DNA of 64,000 nucleotides from Lagopus muta (Eukaryota; Chordata; Aves; Galliformes; Phasianidae). Positions 35,201-48,979 of the stretch are shown one piece after another. The translations under genes and the position numbers were made by a program. The stretch lies in contig NC_064443.1 of the NCBI RefSeq assembly GCF_023343835.1, positions 8,866,001 through 8,930,000 of the forward strand, given 5' to 3'. Below the pieces are notes generated by a model that ran no database searches, was not told the origin of the DNA, and saw nothing but the letters and a program-made list of their open reading frames with translations. Every line of letters starts with the position of its first letter. The first letter of the stretch is position 1.

Positions 35201-37430
35201 GACACAACTGATAAAGACAGGGAAAGAAGGGGACAGAGCAGTAGCTGGAGTTTTGTTATCAGGAGCACAAGTTGAATCTATTGTGGTAGCAGTCTGGCAA
35301 GAGTCCCTGATCTCCACAGGGGAAGGAGGCAGAGAATACTTTGCCCGCACTGCTGGCTTGGAGGCAGCCTTTGGTGCTGCCTCTTTGCCTGCAACACAGC
35401 CAACAAACCAAACCCATAAACCATAAGCTACAGATGTTTTTGTTTGCGGTTCCTGGGTCAGATCAAATCAGTTAATAGAAACTTAGAGAGAAGAAAACAT
35501 ATCCCGTTAATCACAGCCTTCTGCAGGGAAGCACTGCTCCAACACCTGTGATCTCTCTTGTCCTGGCAGCTCTTGAGAAATCCCAGAGCTGAGCTCCCAC
35601 CCTGGCCAACAGAGCCTGGCTGTGTTATGCCGTGTTTATCCCCATCCTCAGCCTTCAGCTTGAAACTGCTTGTGGCTGACAGAAGGTGCCTGGCCAGAGC
35701 TCTGGCATCTTCTCTGCTGCCTCGCACAGAAAGCCCTCCCATCGCTCTTCACCTTCCAGCTTCCTTCTCACATTATTATTATTTTTGGCCCCGTCAGGAT
35801 TGAGTGTAGAGCCTGGAATCTATTTCCGTGCAAGGCATCTTTAAAGCATGACATTTCCCATCTTCCTTATTAAATTAGGCGCTGGCCTCTTCAGTGGCCT
35901 GCCTTGTGTACTGAATCAGACACAACATCTCATGAGATGTTTTGCAAGTAAATAGTAATGAGAACCATGTGCATTCATTTGAACTAATGTAGGCACCACA
36001 AAAATGGCACAGACCGCACCGTGCAGACAGACCACAGGCTGTGTCTGACTGCTCATGAGGACTACATGGTGAGAAGAAAACTGTCTTGTGTTGGAACTGG
36101 GCTGATTTGGTAAGAAGTGACTGCATTATTTTTTTTTTTTGCTTACACCTTTTGATTCAGGGTCTCAGTTTTCATATAAATGAAATTTTGCATCCCTCAT
36201 CATGACAAGGATAATATTGAACTTTACAGCATTCCTCTGCTCCCTGTAACAGGAACAGCTCCTAGGCAGGGACAAAAAAAACAATGTACACGCACTTAAT
36301 GATCAAGTGTGCTTCTGCCAGGTCATGGACTTGACACAACTCAGCAAAGAGGAGTTTTCTCTGCTGCTTCCTATGTTGTATGAGTTCTGTTCATAAAAGC
36401 AAGTGCTTGTTCCTTAAAACTGTCAGCCTGGCACTTTTCAACAGCTTGTTTAAAAATGTATGTACATGTATACATTCACACAGAGCACACAAGGGAGAGA
36501 AAGGTGCCTGGGGAAGCAGGATGTTTAGTGCCTGCTTTTAGAGTGCCCACCTGAGCAGGTGCTGAGGGGCTGTGGTGCCAAATCTCCTTCTACTCAGCAA
36601 GAGTGCTGCTATTGCAACTCCCAGGGTCTGCAGAGCTCAGCATCTCGGGCTGCACTGCTCAGGGGTGATGCTCTCAGGTTGTGCTATGGGTCACCTGGCA
36701 GACAGGGGAGCAGTGCTGTAGCTATGCCTGCAGGCCCATGGCAGGGAGGTGACCGCTAGCCACATGTGGTCAAGAGCAGCAGGACAGAGGTGGGGCAGTG
36801 AGAGCTGAGCAGCAGTACGCCGCTGCCAAGCCACGCTCCATGTCAACATCTTCTTGTTACAGGCATGACCCGGCTCAGGAAAACTGATCGCAGAGAGGCA
36901 GGAGGTGTCAGAGTGACTTGTAGCCTGGAGTCGCTCCCTGTCTAATTAAGAGGGACAGGAAGAAGAGCAAGGCCCAAGGAAACTTAACGCTGCTGTAATC
37001 CCATGGGAACACCCCAGCACTGGCAGCAGCAGTGCCATGCACAGCACCAGGAGCCACGGCCTGGGGTGTCACAGCGACCGCAGATTAAAACCGGCAGCAC
37101 TAGCTGATAATCTGCCACAGCTGCCAATGCCTTGGTAAACTACACACGTGTTTGCTCACGGCTAGCTTCAATCCAAAGAGACCTGGACTTCAAAAGTGCC
37201 CTGCAGCAATGCCCCGCACCAAGGGTCCTTCAGCTGCACGCACTGCAAAGAACAGCTGTGCTGCACGGCTGCTGCTGCTGGCGCGGTGACCTTTCTTTAA
37301 ATGCGGCGCGGAGCAATTTGTGTCTGAGAGGACTCGCTCTGTCTCATTAACGTAATTAAAGCGGCGTCACTGAGTTCACTGTCAGCGCCTGCTGCGCGCT
37401 AATTTAAACCACAACAATCGTTATCTGGCC
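32285..37430. other. Gene-free intergenic region, distal part
   Basis: Unique sequence leading up to the IP6K2 CpG island. A short AT-rich, low-complexity patch (ACGATAACCATAACAATAAT) lies near 32448. At 37330-37430 an AT-rich block with TTAACGTAATTAAAG and GCTAATTTAAACC abuts the CpG island and could be a promoter-proximal element. No coding exon was recognised; RPP14 and PXK, which follow ABHD6 in human, were not found. Confidence 0.4.
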
Positions 37431-37439
37431 CGAGGCCGC

Positions 37440-38180
37440 GGGACCGCGCACCCCGCACAGACCAGGTTGTTGCGGCAGCACCACAAGCATCAGGCCTCAG
37501 GCCCCGAGGAGCCACCGCTCGTTAGTGAGGGCCCAGGAGTGGGGCGGGCCGGCCAGCGGAGGAGGAGGCCGCGATGAGCTCGGGGGACCGAGGCCCCTCC
37601 GTCCCGCAGCGCCCCGAACCCCGGCTCCCCTAGCAACAGCGCCGCCGGCGGCCGTCCAATCAGCGCGCGGCAGGGCAGGCCGTGCCAATAGCGTGAGGCG
37701 GGCGCGATGGAGGGGCGGGGCTTGGGGCCGAGGTGGGGGAGGGCCGGCCCCGCTCCGCGCCGCCATTTTCACGTCTGACAAACAAAAGAGGCGCAGCCGC
37801 CGCCGGCGCCGACCCGACTTCAGGTAACGGCCAGGGCTTGGGCGGTCCGCCAGGGTGTGCGGGGCTCCGAGGGGTCCGCTGCCGGGGGTGAAGGAGGTGG
37901 GGAGGGGGGCGGTCTCCGTCGGGGCCTTGCGGTGGTGGTGGGGGGGGACTGTGGAACGCGGGGGGTGGGGACCGGGGCTCTGCGGAAGCTCGGGGCCGCG
38001 GGAGGGGCGGGCGGCTCGGCCGTGCCCATCTGTGCCGAGCGAGAGGTGGCGGCGTTCCGCGGGCCGGGCGGCGCTGCGGGCGGCACGGGAGGATGCGTTG
38101 CGTAACGCTGCGCCGCCACTGCCCCCGGTGTGGGGAATCGGAAGTGCGCGGGGTGGGTGGCGCGGCTGTGGCGCGGCCGC
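37440..38180 (+). promoter_or_regulatory. IP6K2: Distal CpG-island promoter and non-coding first exon, probably of IP6K2
   Basis: About 740 bp of dense CpG. CCAAT boxes occur at 37655-37659 (CCAATCAG) and 37685-37689. A YY1-type CGCCATTTTC sits at 37761-37770, as often seen just downstream of CpG-island start sites. A donor GACTTCAG|GTAACGG ends the exon at 37823. The next same-strand gene is IP6K2, whose ATG exon begins with a splice acceptor at 49296; joining them gives an 11.5-kb first intron, in line with the long first intron I recall for the human gene. The link itself is inference; the island could also drive a minus-strand transcript. Confidence 0.6.
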
Positions 38181-39337
38181 GGCGTAGGAGGCGTTCGTTC
38201 GGCGTAGCAGCGTTATCGCTGTTGATGGTAACGGCCCAGTGGGACTCGCGCCCCGATGTGTCCTTGGCCTCGTTTCCACTGTGTGAAGTACACGTGCATA
38301 GCGCGAATCTCGCTTCTGACACGAGCTGGGATTTAATTGCCTTTTGCTTCTGGTCTGTCAGCTTTTATTTCTGGGGTTCTGGATGTCCCCGTGTGATTTT
38401 GTGCTGCGTGCATCTCTGGGCACTTTGGGGTTGGTCTTGGAATAAGGGCTTAGCATCGAGTTGTGTGGTTTTGAACTGCCTTGAAACATTGGTATCTTTG
38501 CTCATCCTGTCTCGTGGCTTCATATACAAAAGCACGCACACGCGTACTTCAGAACTGAATCATTAGGTAACATTTATTTGTTGTTTACTATGCTGCTGTT
38601 ATAATTTGTAAGTAGGAAACAGCAACAATTTAACTGCCAGAATCCAGAAAGCATTGTTTCTTCTTCATAAACATCTGAAGTGATCAGAGGTGTCTGCTGG
38701 TAAGGGTGGTGGGAAGGATTTTGGGAGGAGGGCTCACAAGATGCTTGGCGAGGATTACAGCCATCCAAATGGACTTGTTTCTAATAAAAGTAAGACCTTG
38801 CACTTGGCCAAGTATTTTTCCATAAATTGAGATTCATTACCTTAATTGAAAAGCTTTCTTCTTAGCTCTTCCCTTCATAGCTTTCTGGAATAATAAATTG
38901 TCCGCAGTACTCTGCTAATACAAATAAAGCAGTTTTATGTTGCTATTTATTCTTGAGGCAAAGTAGATCAGAATCAGGGTGGGCATGTGGTACAGCAATT
39001 TGGGATGGAGCTGGACAGCTGGGTAGTGATGAGATGTGAGTGCTGGGCTTTGTGCTCTCAAACATTCCTGCCCTACCAGTTGCTTGCAGAGAATACTTTG
39101 CATTTGTCAGGCATGCTGCTTTGAAAAAGCAGGGTGAGGAAAGATGTTAAAGAAAGAAGCACTTAGCTGCCCTCTGTGGTTGGGCTTTCTGCCATGTCGG
39201 TACTGTGGTAGTGCCTCATCATTGTTCTCTGATAGCAGGGGAGGAGGCAGGGTGTTTTAAGGATGTTCTTGTTTTCTGAAGAGGTTGGGGGAAAGTAGGG
39301 GAGCCTTGTTGTAACTGTGCCCTGCTGTGGTCACAGG

Positions 39338-39605
39338 TCATAGCATCATAGAATGGCCTGGGTTGAAAAGGACCACAGTGATCATCTAATTCCAACCCCC
39401 TGCTGTGTGCAGGTCACCAACCAGCAGACCAGGCTGCCCAGAGCCACATCCAGCCTGGCCTTGAATGCCCCCAGGGATGGGGCATCCACAGCCTCCTTGG
39501 GCAACCTGTTCCAGTGCCTCACCACCCTCTGTGTGAAAAACTTCCTCCTAATATCTAACCTAAACCTCCTCCATCTTAGCATAAAACCATTCCCCGTTGT
39601 CCTCT
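39338..39605 (-). mobile_element. CR1 LINE 3' fragment, minus orientation
   Basis: Begins with TCATAGCATCATAGAATGG (reversed CR1 terminus), then CAGGCTGCCCAGAGCCACAT and GGGGCATCCACAGCC, and ends near the ACCATTCCCC segment. It shows the standard reversed CR1 3' region of about 270 bp and is relatively little diverged. Confidence 0.92.
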
Positions 39606-40639
39606 CAGATGTCTGCTTTCTGGCTTTGGGAGTAGGTTACTCTCAAGCTGGCAGTGAAAAACCTACTGGTGACTGTCCACAAGGAAGTCCCACCCAAAAT
39701 GATAAGCTAAACATTAGTTGCTCTTAATCATTAAATCTTTATTGTCTGAATAAGCTCAATTAGATAAGGTTTCGATTTGGAATAAACTCTCAGTGGTTTT
39801 GGTGTGAGGCGTGTGCCTCTCGGAGCAGAGCAGTGTCCCTGTGGGGACAGTGGGGGTTGGGAGTGAGCAGTGGTTTGATGTGGCTTTCAGTGCTAGGCTG
39901 AGGTGCAGCTTCTGTTCTGAAGACATTCATTGGTTTCCTTACCATTTCTGCACCAGTGCTCGAGTACAGAACTTGTTTGGCAGGTGGAATATGTGAGATG
40001 CTCTCTCCTCAGTGAGATGCTGCAGCAGAAGGTTGAAAGGATGGAAACTGAGTTGCAGATAAACAAAAACAAAATCAGCTTGATTGCACTTTCTGCTCTA
40101 GGTATACCTATAAATGTGGAGATAAGAACTATGGTAGATTCTAACCTGTTATGCTGATATCTCTGTATTTGTAACAGTTCTGGAGCACCTAGTGAGCGGG
40201 GGTAGTGCCATGGTGTGGAGGAAGTCAGGTTTTTTACACCAGTGTGCGCAAAAACTCGCTGTCTCTTTCAGTTCATCCACTTATCAGCTGTTGGTTTGCT
40301 GATGCGCAGCTTGTCCCTGTTGGCAGGAGGCAGCACTTGGTGTCTAGGCAACGCCGACCCGGCTCAGCATCTCTGTGGCTTGCTTGAAGAGATGAAAATT
40401 TTCCATTGCAGGGAGAGGATTTTTCCTCTATCGCTGGTTCTTGAACCTGGCTTTCAGTCTTGCCCAAGGTTAATGCATCCAGAAGAGGGATGGCTTTCAG
40501 ATACGAAGAGCTACGTTGTGTAGTTTTAAGGTATAATTGTAGGTAACTGTTTCTATGTCTCTTCTTAGAAATATCTCATGATGATGTTATTTTGGGCCTT
40601 TCATAATAACTATTTTTATGATGTCATTCTTCAATTTTG

Positions 40640-40664
40640 GAAAAAAAAAAAAAAGAAAAAAAAA
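40640..40664 (+). repeat. A-rich tract
   Basis: A run of As interrupted by one G in the probable first intron of IP6K2; a simple repeat. It is not the tail of a recognisable SINE or LINE. Confidence 0.8.
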
Positions 40665-40850
40665 GTGACCCAATGTAATGAGCTGTGAGTAGCCACGCAT
40701 TGCTGCTGCAGAATCTGACATACTGTAGATATAAGGGAGATAAAACTGTTCAAATGCAGATTTGTTGGTGGTGATGTCCAGTAAAGTGTTTATGAACTTT
40801 GAATCATCAGTGATGGTTTGGGGCACTTCTTGTTTTGCATGGCAGTACAG

Positions 40851-41200
40851 AATCAGAATCACAGAACGGCCAGGGTTGAAAGGGACCTCAAGGATCATGA
40901 ATCTCCAACCCCCTGCCACATGCAGGGCCACCAACCTCCACGTTTAATGCTAAACCAGGCTGCCCAGGGCCCCATCCAACCTGGCCTTGAACACCTCCAA
41001 GGATGGGGCATCCACAACCTCTCTGGGCAGCCTGTTCCAGTACCTCACCACAATCTGGGTAAAGAATTTCCCCCCCCGATATCTGACCTAAATCTCGCCT
41101 CCCTCAACTTAAAACCATTTCCCCTCGTCCTACACGTATCAACCCTTTCAAAGAGTTGATTCCCCTCCCCTCTGTGGGCTCCCTTTAGGTATTGAAAGTC
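40851..41200 (-). mobile_element. CR1 LINE 3' fragment, minus orientation
   Basis: About 350 bp: a reversed CR1 terminus (AATCAGAATCACAGAACGG), then CCAACCCCCTGCCACATGCA, GGGGCATCCACAACCTCTCT and, at the far end, CTCCCTTTAGGTATTGAAAG. Same orientation and family type as the copy about 1.2 kb upstream but longer at its 5' side. Confidence 0.92.
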
Positions 41201-44200
41201 CTTGAGGTTCTGAGCGTGCCTCTGCTGGGTTGTGTTGGACTAACAATAACCTTTATAATAGGTACAGAAGGTAGTCTTCTGTTGTACTGGTTGTCAGATA
41301 CTTACTACTGAAGATAGCTGGAACCACGCTGTGTCCAGTTTTGCATTGCTGTACTGGGGAAAGAAAAAGTTTGCTTTTACAGCTCTTTTGATCTCTGAGA
41401 ATCTTGCTCAATGAGGACGAACTCATTGCATCTGCCACGCTGAGTGGTTGAGAAGCAGTGGGTGCACAAGTCATGGCTGGTTTGGAGCTGGGTAAGTGCT
41501 GTCCAGCCAGTTAATAGGGCAGACAGGAAGGCCAATTACTGATTTCACACAGCAGCCTATCATGGAACTGTATGTCTTGGTCACTATATCCTGTTCCAGC
41601 TGTGCTGAAGTTCAGAGAATTGGAAGGCACTAACAGAATTGGGCTGATTAGCTGGAACTGGCTGATGATGCTCCAGTTGACATCTAGAGCTCGGGGAGCT
41701 CTGTACCAGGACAAAGTACTTATTTTCACAAGCTCTGTTGAATCTGTTAAGAATGAGCACTGGGAACTGCTGGGTTTATTTTCTTGAGGCACAGATGGCT
41801 TTGACGACAGTGCCCAAATAGCAGCGCGGTGCTGTGATGCAGAAGGCTTCAGTAGTGCCTGAAACCTTACAGGAGTTGTAGGCACTGCCTAATTTTGTGC
41901 TTACTGATGCTGACAGTTTCCTTCTAGCAATTACTCTTCATTTATTTTTGCCAAAGAACAGCACTTGTACTTTGGATATATGGTTAAGAACATGATGGCC
42001 AATTATTTATCATTCTTTGGCTGACGTTAGCTGGCACACCTTGTTACAAAGTGGAACTGCTGACTTGATGGGCATCATCTTGATGTCTGTGGGGTATTGG
42101 CTCTTTCAGAAGGTTGGTTCAGTGGGAGTAAAGGCATGGGGTTGAACTGAATGGATGTGATGTGTTCATACTGGAGTTTTCAGAGTTGATGGAAGTGAGC
42201 AGCCTCTCAAGGATGAGGTGTAGGTGGAATAAAGGTGCAGTAGCAACACTGAACCGAGTGGTAATGGGAGTGTCTTGCACTTGTTCTATTGAGACAAAAA
42301 GCAAATTTTGAACAGTTATTTCTTGTCTGGGTGAATAATGACTTAACATCACTGTACACAGTTTGATTTCAAAAAATGTAGTCTTCCATGACCTTCCATA
42401 AGCTTGATTTCTCCCTGACGTGTTTTGTTTTCTGACAGTGGTGTTCTTCAGAAACACACAATTGGAATATGAGCACAGCATGAATGATGGTGCTGTACTG
42501 CAGAGTTTAGAGGAGAAAAGAGGCTTTTGGCAGTCATCCTGTCCAAGTCCTTCTTTGGCTAGTGGATACACTTGTGGCAGCCATGCTCCCTTGTGTTAGG
42601 GAGTTGCTGGCTGGTACCAAATGTTGCTGTAACTTGGTTCCAGGGTGTCTTTAAGAAGCGTGAAGGGGACAGGAGGCGCATGTAAAAATCACACAGTAAT
42701 ATATGATTCCTCAAGGATGAAAGTTCAGGCTGTGTGGCTTGGTTAGAGATGTGTTTGTGGGTGGTTCAGTGCATTCTGAAACGAACGCAGTTAGAAGGAT
42801 ATGGTGAATGACTCTCAGGAACCTTCACTGATGGGCAGCAAAAGCTCAGTGACTGATCCGAGGTTGAGTCTGAAACCCAATATTTGAGGAAGCACAGAAT
42901 GAAATGTGGCTGTCACGTCTTACTGCTGTCTTGTTTTGCTGTGAGACTGCTTTCAGCTGGAAGGAACTAGGCTTCATTTGACGTATGCTGATGGTATGAG
43001 TGCATATACATGTAAACAGGAGACGTGCAGTATGTGGCTGTGGATTGTTGGCATCATTCTTCTGCTGGTTCACTTACAGAAGGTCTTTGGTGCTCCTCCG
43101 GGACCTTTTTCTCAGGGAGTTAAGGGTAGATTTTAGGATTTGGGCAGTTTAACAGGCTTGTCCATGTAAGCATCAGGGATTGGGACTTCTGAAGGGAATG
43201 CAGACAGAAAAATCTTCCTGCAATACAGCAAATGCAACCCTTGTGAAAGACTTGACAGGTTCCCTTCTGAGCAGCTTCACATACAGGGCAGCTTAGTCAC
43301 AGCTCCAAGGGCTGCTCAGAAAGGTGCCCAGCTCTTTATTGAGGGGTTAGGAGTGCCAGGCTGCTAAATTTGTGGCAGTGAGAAAGATGTATGCATGGGT
43401 TTATTTCAACCTTGATGCTCGAATTTCTGGGTGGCTTTTTGTGTCTCGAATAGCACTTCTGCTTGTGTAATCCACGTAATTTAGCTTTTGCTGTCTTATT
43501 TTCAGAAGATTAAAGGCTGACTGCTATTTTGGTTTCTCCATGACAAAGGGCAGCATTGTCTTTTTATAGTACCCGGTGTTTTTGGCCAGCGGTGTCAGAG
43601 TGCTGTCCTAGGATGGATCAGTTTCTAAATAGGAAGTTCAAGTAGCTTAGTTCTGGCGGTTCGGGTTTCTTAGTTTCCATGGCATTTTACGTGGCACAGA
43701 GGTGAGCTCTTAAATTACACAGTCCCTGGAAATACCACATGGGTTAGAATTGCACGCTCTTTTCTGGCAGGGTATGCTTAGTAACCTGTAACTTGGCTTT
43801 ATTTTTGTTTCAGGGAGATTAAATAGCTTTGAGACAGAAAGCTGGCATTTTGCTGGAGCTTTGTTTGTGTAATTGTTAAACGTGCAGATTACAAAGGGCG
43901 TGCAGAGAGCTGAAAGCTGTTGCTTTTTGGTATTTCTAAGGCTTGTTCAGAGCCCCTGACCTGCTTGCTGAGGTTTAAGGGCTTCCCTCCCTCAGCTCAG
44001 TGGCTTCATCCGCTAAGAAAAAGCTGTATAAGCTCTCAAATTGCCTTGGTTACTCTCTTGTGTTCCGAGACAAAGCGAGAGGGCTGTGTGTTTCTCCTAG
44101 TCATTCTGAGCTGGCTTAGGCATGGTAAGGGGCAGCAGCTGTGTGTGAGGAGCAGTGATGGAACGTGATACAGCAGATTTCTTTGACATGTTTGTGCTGT

Positions 44201-47200
44201 CAGTGTGTTATCCACAGATATGTGTGCTGTGTCATTCTTAGTTTCATCTGTTTGGGCTGTGTTCAGAAGTCCTGCCGACACTTGCAAAAGCAGCTCTGCA
44301 GCTGTTCCAGACTTACAGCTGTAAATGCACGTCTCAACTTGAGCAGCAATGTTTTTCTCATAGTAAATACCGCTGCTTATATTTGAAGGAAAACAACTCC
44401 ATGGTTAAAAGGAGCTAGCAAAAATGCTGCTTTTTGTTTGTTCCTTATGCTAAGTGCCCATCTTTATGCGTGTGTAGGCACTGCAGTGCCTGATGTTCTG
44501 TTTGTAGGTTGCAGACAGTGTTAGCGTTGGGTGGAAGGGCCCAGTGCTCCTTGCAGCAAGGGCTGCCTGCAGCAGGTGCTGCTGTGCACTGCTGGCTCCT
44601 GCAGGCTGAGCTGCGCTGCTTCTCTGCTCTCGGTGGAGTTGGGCCTGTGGGTGCAGCATGCCTGGCATGAGGAACCTGGGGTATTTCCAGGTGTTTTCAA
44701 CAATCCTGACCTTTCTTCTTAAGTTTATTGCTAATTTTGAAGATTTGTAAAGGTAGCAGAGATTTACAAAGAGGCTGGAATGATTTTTTTAGAGCTAAAT
44801 ACTTCAGCTATGTTTTGCTTGTCATGTGCCAGTGATGGATGAGCTCTGGCACAGAGCACAGACCTTTTTTGAAAAGCTAATGCCAGTGGATTTGCTTCGG
44901 GTTTTATTGCTGCATTTTCTCCAGTAATACAACAGGAAAATGTTTACAGCTTGAAATAGGAGTTCCTGTAACTGGAGGAGGGCAAGTGCTGCTGCTTTAA
45001 TTTCTAGATGAACAGATACTTTCCATCTGATAATAAGTATGCATTCTTCCATCTGTTAGTGATCTGAGGTCAAAAATAAGATTAGATTTCTACCTTGATA
45101 CAAGCAAAACTGCTGTCTACTTAGCTCTGCTGATTTCCCAAAAGGGTTTTGCAAACATGTTTTGTATAACTCTGTTCCTGAATTATGCGTAATTCTGTGT
45201 TTTAGGTTCAGTCTAATTACGTGTGATTAAGGGAAGAACTTGAAAGAATTTTCTTTCTTTTGTCTGGTGAAGCCTTTCTGTTGTTCCAACCTACATGGTT
45301 GTGTTGCCGCAGTTGCCAGCGGTTTCATAAGAACAGATCAGAAGAAAAAAAACTGGTATCAGTATTTCTAAGAAGCAGGTGGGACAGACCAATAGAAGAG
45401 ACCAAGCACTGTATGTTCAGCAGGCAGAAGTGGCTGCTTTGTAGCAGGTGAGCTGGTGGTGCTGAGCACATCTTACGGTGCCAGACTCCTGTCGCTCTCA
45501 TCCCGACCTGTAAAGCCTGGAGGCAAAGTCTTGCTGCTTGGAAAGTGAATGCACATGTTGTCTCTATGTGTAGGTATGGAGGAATTGATATTTAACTCCT
45601 GTGACTGTTCCTGCTGGGTGTTTTTACAACACCTTGTAACTGAGAGATGAGCACGTACATGTCTCTGAATGACCACTTAAAGATTGTTATATTGATTGAT
45701 TTGCTGCAGAAGAAGACAAAAGTAAGTTCATTTGCATAGGAACTTACAGCTCAGCATTTTTTTCCTTACCAGTACTTATAAGTAACGAATTAGTGTGAGT
45801 AGTCACAGACCCATGGTTTAAGTTATACCTTTCCCCCAGTCCTTTAAAGCAGGTTTGATAGAGCAGCCTTCTGAGATGCAGACTGAAGTGTTGTGGACAC
45901 TAGGAAGATTTGTTAGCAGATCTACAGCATGCCACTGCCCTGTGTCTTTTTCTTGCATCTAGGGAAATCTAGGAAGCATTTATCTGAACAGTTTTGACAT
46001 CCTGATGTTGCATCCCTCTGCTCTGTAGCTTGTATTCAAGGAGTATACCTTGCTATTTGCAATAGGTTGACAGCGCTGGTAATGGAAGACGAGGCTTGCC
46101 TGTTGTGTGCTCACGTAAGGGTTTGGAATGTGCTGGTAAAATCCCACTCAAATAGGTGCATTGCAGGCTCTTGGTGTGCTTATGCTGGTCCAGCTGTGAA
46201 GGCTGTTCTGTTTGCACATGGCACTGACTTCCAACTGAGCCCTCAGTACGGTTCCAGTGTGCACAAAGCAGGTGGTGGGTGTCTCACAAACTTCCTTTGG
46301 TGCTTTCCATGTTGATGGCTGCATGTTTGTCTGTCCCTTCTCAGTTGGTTCTCATTTCTTCAGGTTGGACCGGTTTTCTCTTTGTCATTTCCAGTAGGTC
46401 ACTGGTTTTCTGCTTGCTCACATTTGCCCATCTGTGTGGTTTGGCTTCCTTGGAATCTGTAGGAGGGACTCATCTTTGGTTCTGTGGGGTTGGGGCATTT
46501 TGTAGCAGCTCAGCTCTGCAGGCAGCTTCCCTTTTGCATTGTGCAGTGAGCTGTGGGAAGGAGGGCAGAAAGCTTTGCTGCCTGGTTTGTGTCACTGCAT
46601 GGCTGAGTGAGTGGGGGCTGTTGGAGGCTGCAGGTGGGCCCTGGTGTGTGCAAGTCTGAGCTCAGGGAAGCCCAGCTTTAATAGGGGGTCAGAAAGGTGG
46701 TTTGGAGCCAGCAGTTTAGCTGTTGGGTGTTGGGGAAAAGGGTTATTCAGTGAGATTGTTAGGAAGGGGGGAGTTGGTGCTTAGTTGGGATCTCCTGGGG
46801 ATGTATTCATTAATGCAGTCACATATTGGACTGAGTTAAGAATCAGTAAGGGCATAAAATACCTTCCAAAGAGTGGAGTCACCCAAGATGCATTTTAAAA
46901 CTCTGAAAACATGAGTTATTGGTGCTGTTCTTTTATAGTCGCTGTCATGTGTGGATGAAAATAAGGGCACGTGGGGAAGGGCAGAGCACGCTGAGTTTGG
47001 CATAAAGATGCTGGAAGATGGCTGCTGTGTGCTCTGTCCTGCCTAAAGAGCATTGGTAACAAGCTGGGCATGGAATGGGGAAAAAGCAGTGTAAACTTGT
47101 GCTCATCCTGGCTGAGATCTCTGCTGTCAGAAGCAGCCAGACTTACATTAGAGCTTTCCTTTTGAAGGAAGTAAAACCTATCTGATGTTTGCAAGGCTGT

Positions 47201-48979
47201 TTGTGCAAGCATGGTGTTTGTGAAAGGGATGGTACAGGGGTTTCTGGTGGGCCTTACAGTTGTGATTCAGGTTCTGTTAAGCTGAGTGGTGAATTTCCCG
47301 ATATTAGGTGAAGTTAAAATAGCAAACACATTGTTTGTAGTAAAAATCCTGGGGTTTTAGCATTACAGAGCACAATCTTAAGGGTATTTTTGCTGTGACA
47401 TGCTGATGAGAATACCTCTGAAGGCCACTCTGTGGCATGGAAACAACTTGAACTCAGATATCTTTCATACCTTGAAGGGTAAAATACAGTCATTGTTCCC
47501 AGGGCCAACTTAAGCTGCTTGATTCACTGAGATATAAATCGCTGGCGGGGCGTGCAGGCGTATCGCCTTTTGGGCACTGCTGCCCTGTTCAGACCTTATA
47601 TGCATTACAGGCTTACAGCAGGGCTCACTCGTACAGGCACAGTCAGTTGTCATTACTGGTGCGAGTTCCCTCTGTCTCTCCAGCCTTCACATCATCCCCA
47701 CTGAGCACATGGTGTTTGGCTTGTGGAGATGTTTCTAACGTGCCTCTCCCTCCCTCCTTTAAACATTGCATAACTGCTATTTTTATAATACCAGAGCTAT
47801 AAAAAAGCTTGCTTTGTTAGCCTTTGAATGGGAAGCTGTGCTGTATGATGTGCTGCCAGACCCGTGTTTTTCAGGAAGCAGCGAAGGGAGTGTGAGCAGC
47901 CCTGCTGGGGGCTGTGCTTGGGAGCACTGCTGCCAAGTAATGTGCTGCACCATGGGCAGGAGTGTTGTCTGCACCGCTTGGGCCTGTGTGAAGCAAACAA
48001 GCTGAGCTGCTGCTAACAAGTTCCCTGAAGGTGCGTTGGGTAAGCAGGGTGTTGAGTGCTGGCTGTGTTGCAGGTGCTTTCTGCTACACGGCCCTGTGTT
48101 GGAGCAGTGTCTGTAAGACTGAGCTCCTGGTGCAGCTTCTGCAGCAGTAGGACTGGTGCTAACCAGGAGCCAGAATCACTGCTGCCAGTCTCTATGTCAA
48201 GGATAATCAGGAAGGTGCTCACAGAGCTGTACTGCTGTCTTGGAAAGAGCCCCTCTTGCAGTGCCCATGTTCAGTGCCAGCACGGAGCTGTGCTCCCCCA
48301 TGGCCTTGTGCATGCTGAGCTCTGCCCCCAGTGAGTGCCAGCAAACCTCTGCCTTGCACTGGAGGCACCAGAAGCCTTGCTGGTGCAAGGAAAGCCCAAT
48401 TGCAACTCTGGAGAGATGTGGAACTGCTGCAGTTGGGAAATGGCTGGGGTGACACTGAGAGGTCCCGACCTGCCTGCCTACAAGCTGTGTGTCGTGCTGT
48501 GGGCGTCTCTGGGGACACAGTCACAGCACGGTGACGGAATGTGCTGGAAGGGAAGCTTGCTAATTCGGTAATGCTGTTACACTTCTTGAAAGCAAGGGAG
48601 AAAAAACAGCCAAGTGCTGTGTAGTGAGTAGAATATCGATTTGTTAGCTGTGGTGCAGGTAAACATTCCCGGAGCTGGAACCGAACGATCGATCCGTGTC
48701 CTGAAGTGGTGCTTTCACTCCAGTAATGCCCCCACGGCCGGGGCGTGCCGTGCGCGGTGTGCTGCAGCCCGCGGCGCTGCTTCTCGGTTAATGGAAAGCC
48801 GCCGGGTAACAAAGGAGGGCAAATAAAAATAGAGCCGTGACCTGGAACGCTTTGTGATCCCTTTGAACTAAGTGCGTTGTTGTTTGAGTAATGATCTTCA
48901 GACGAAATAAGAGGAGCCTGTTTTCGCTGCAGAAAGTTAATGATTAAAGCTCCTGTCTAAAATTAGAGCGATTTGACTA

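Larger units (their letters stand above)
38181..48970 (+). other. IP6K2: Probable IP6K2 first intron
   Basis: About 10.8 kb of mostly AT-richer unique sequence. It holds two reversed CR1 copies (listed separately) and an A-rich run at about 40640-40664. No internal coding exon or structured RNA gene was recognised. A CpG-enriched shoulder near 48660-48830 leads toward the proximal IP6K2 island. Confidence 0.5.

Noticed and set aside
37497-38322. Minus-strand open frames of 220-260 codons in the distal IP6K2 CpG island
   Set aside because: GC-rich DNA has few stop codons; the Arg/Pro/Ala-rich content shows no domain and no splice context supports a gene.
39166-39180. CTCF-like CTGCCCTCTGTGG motif
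   Set aside because: On alignment only the AGAGGGCAG half fits the consensus and the 5' half does not, so it is too weak to list.
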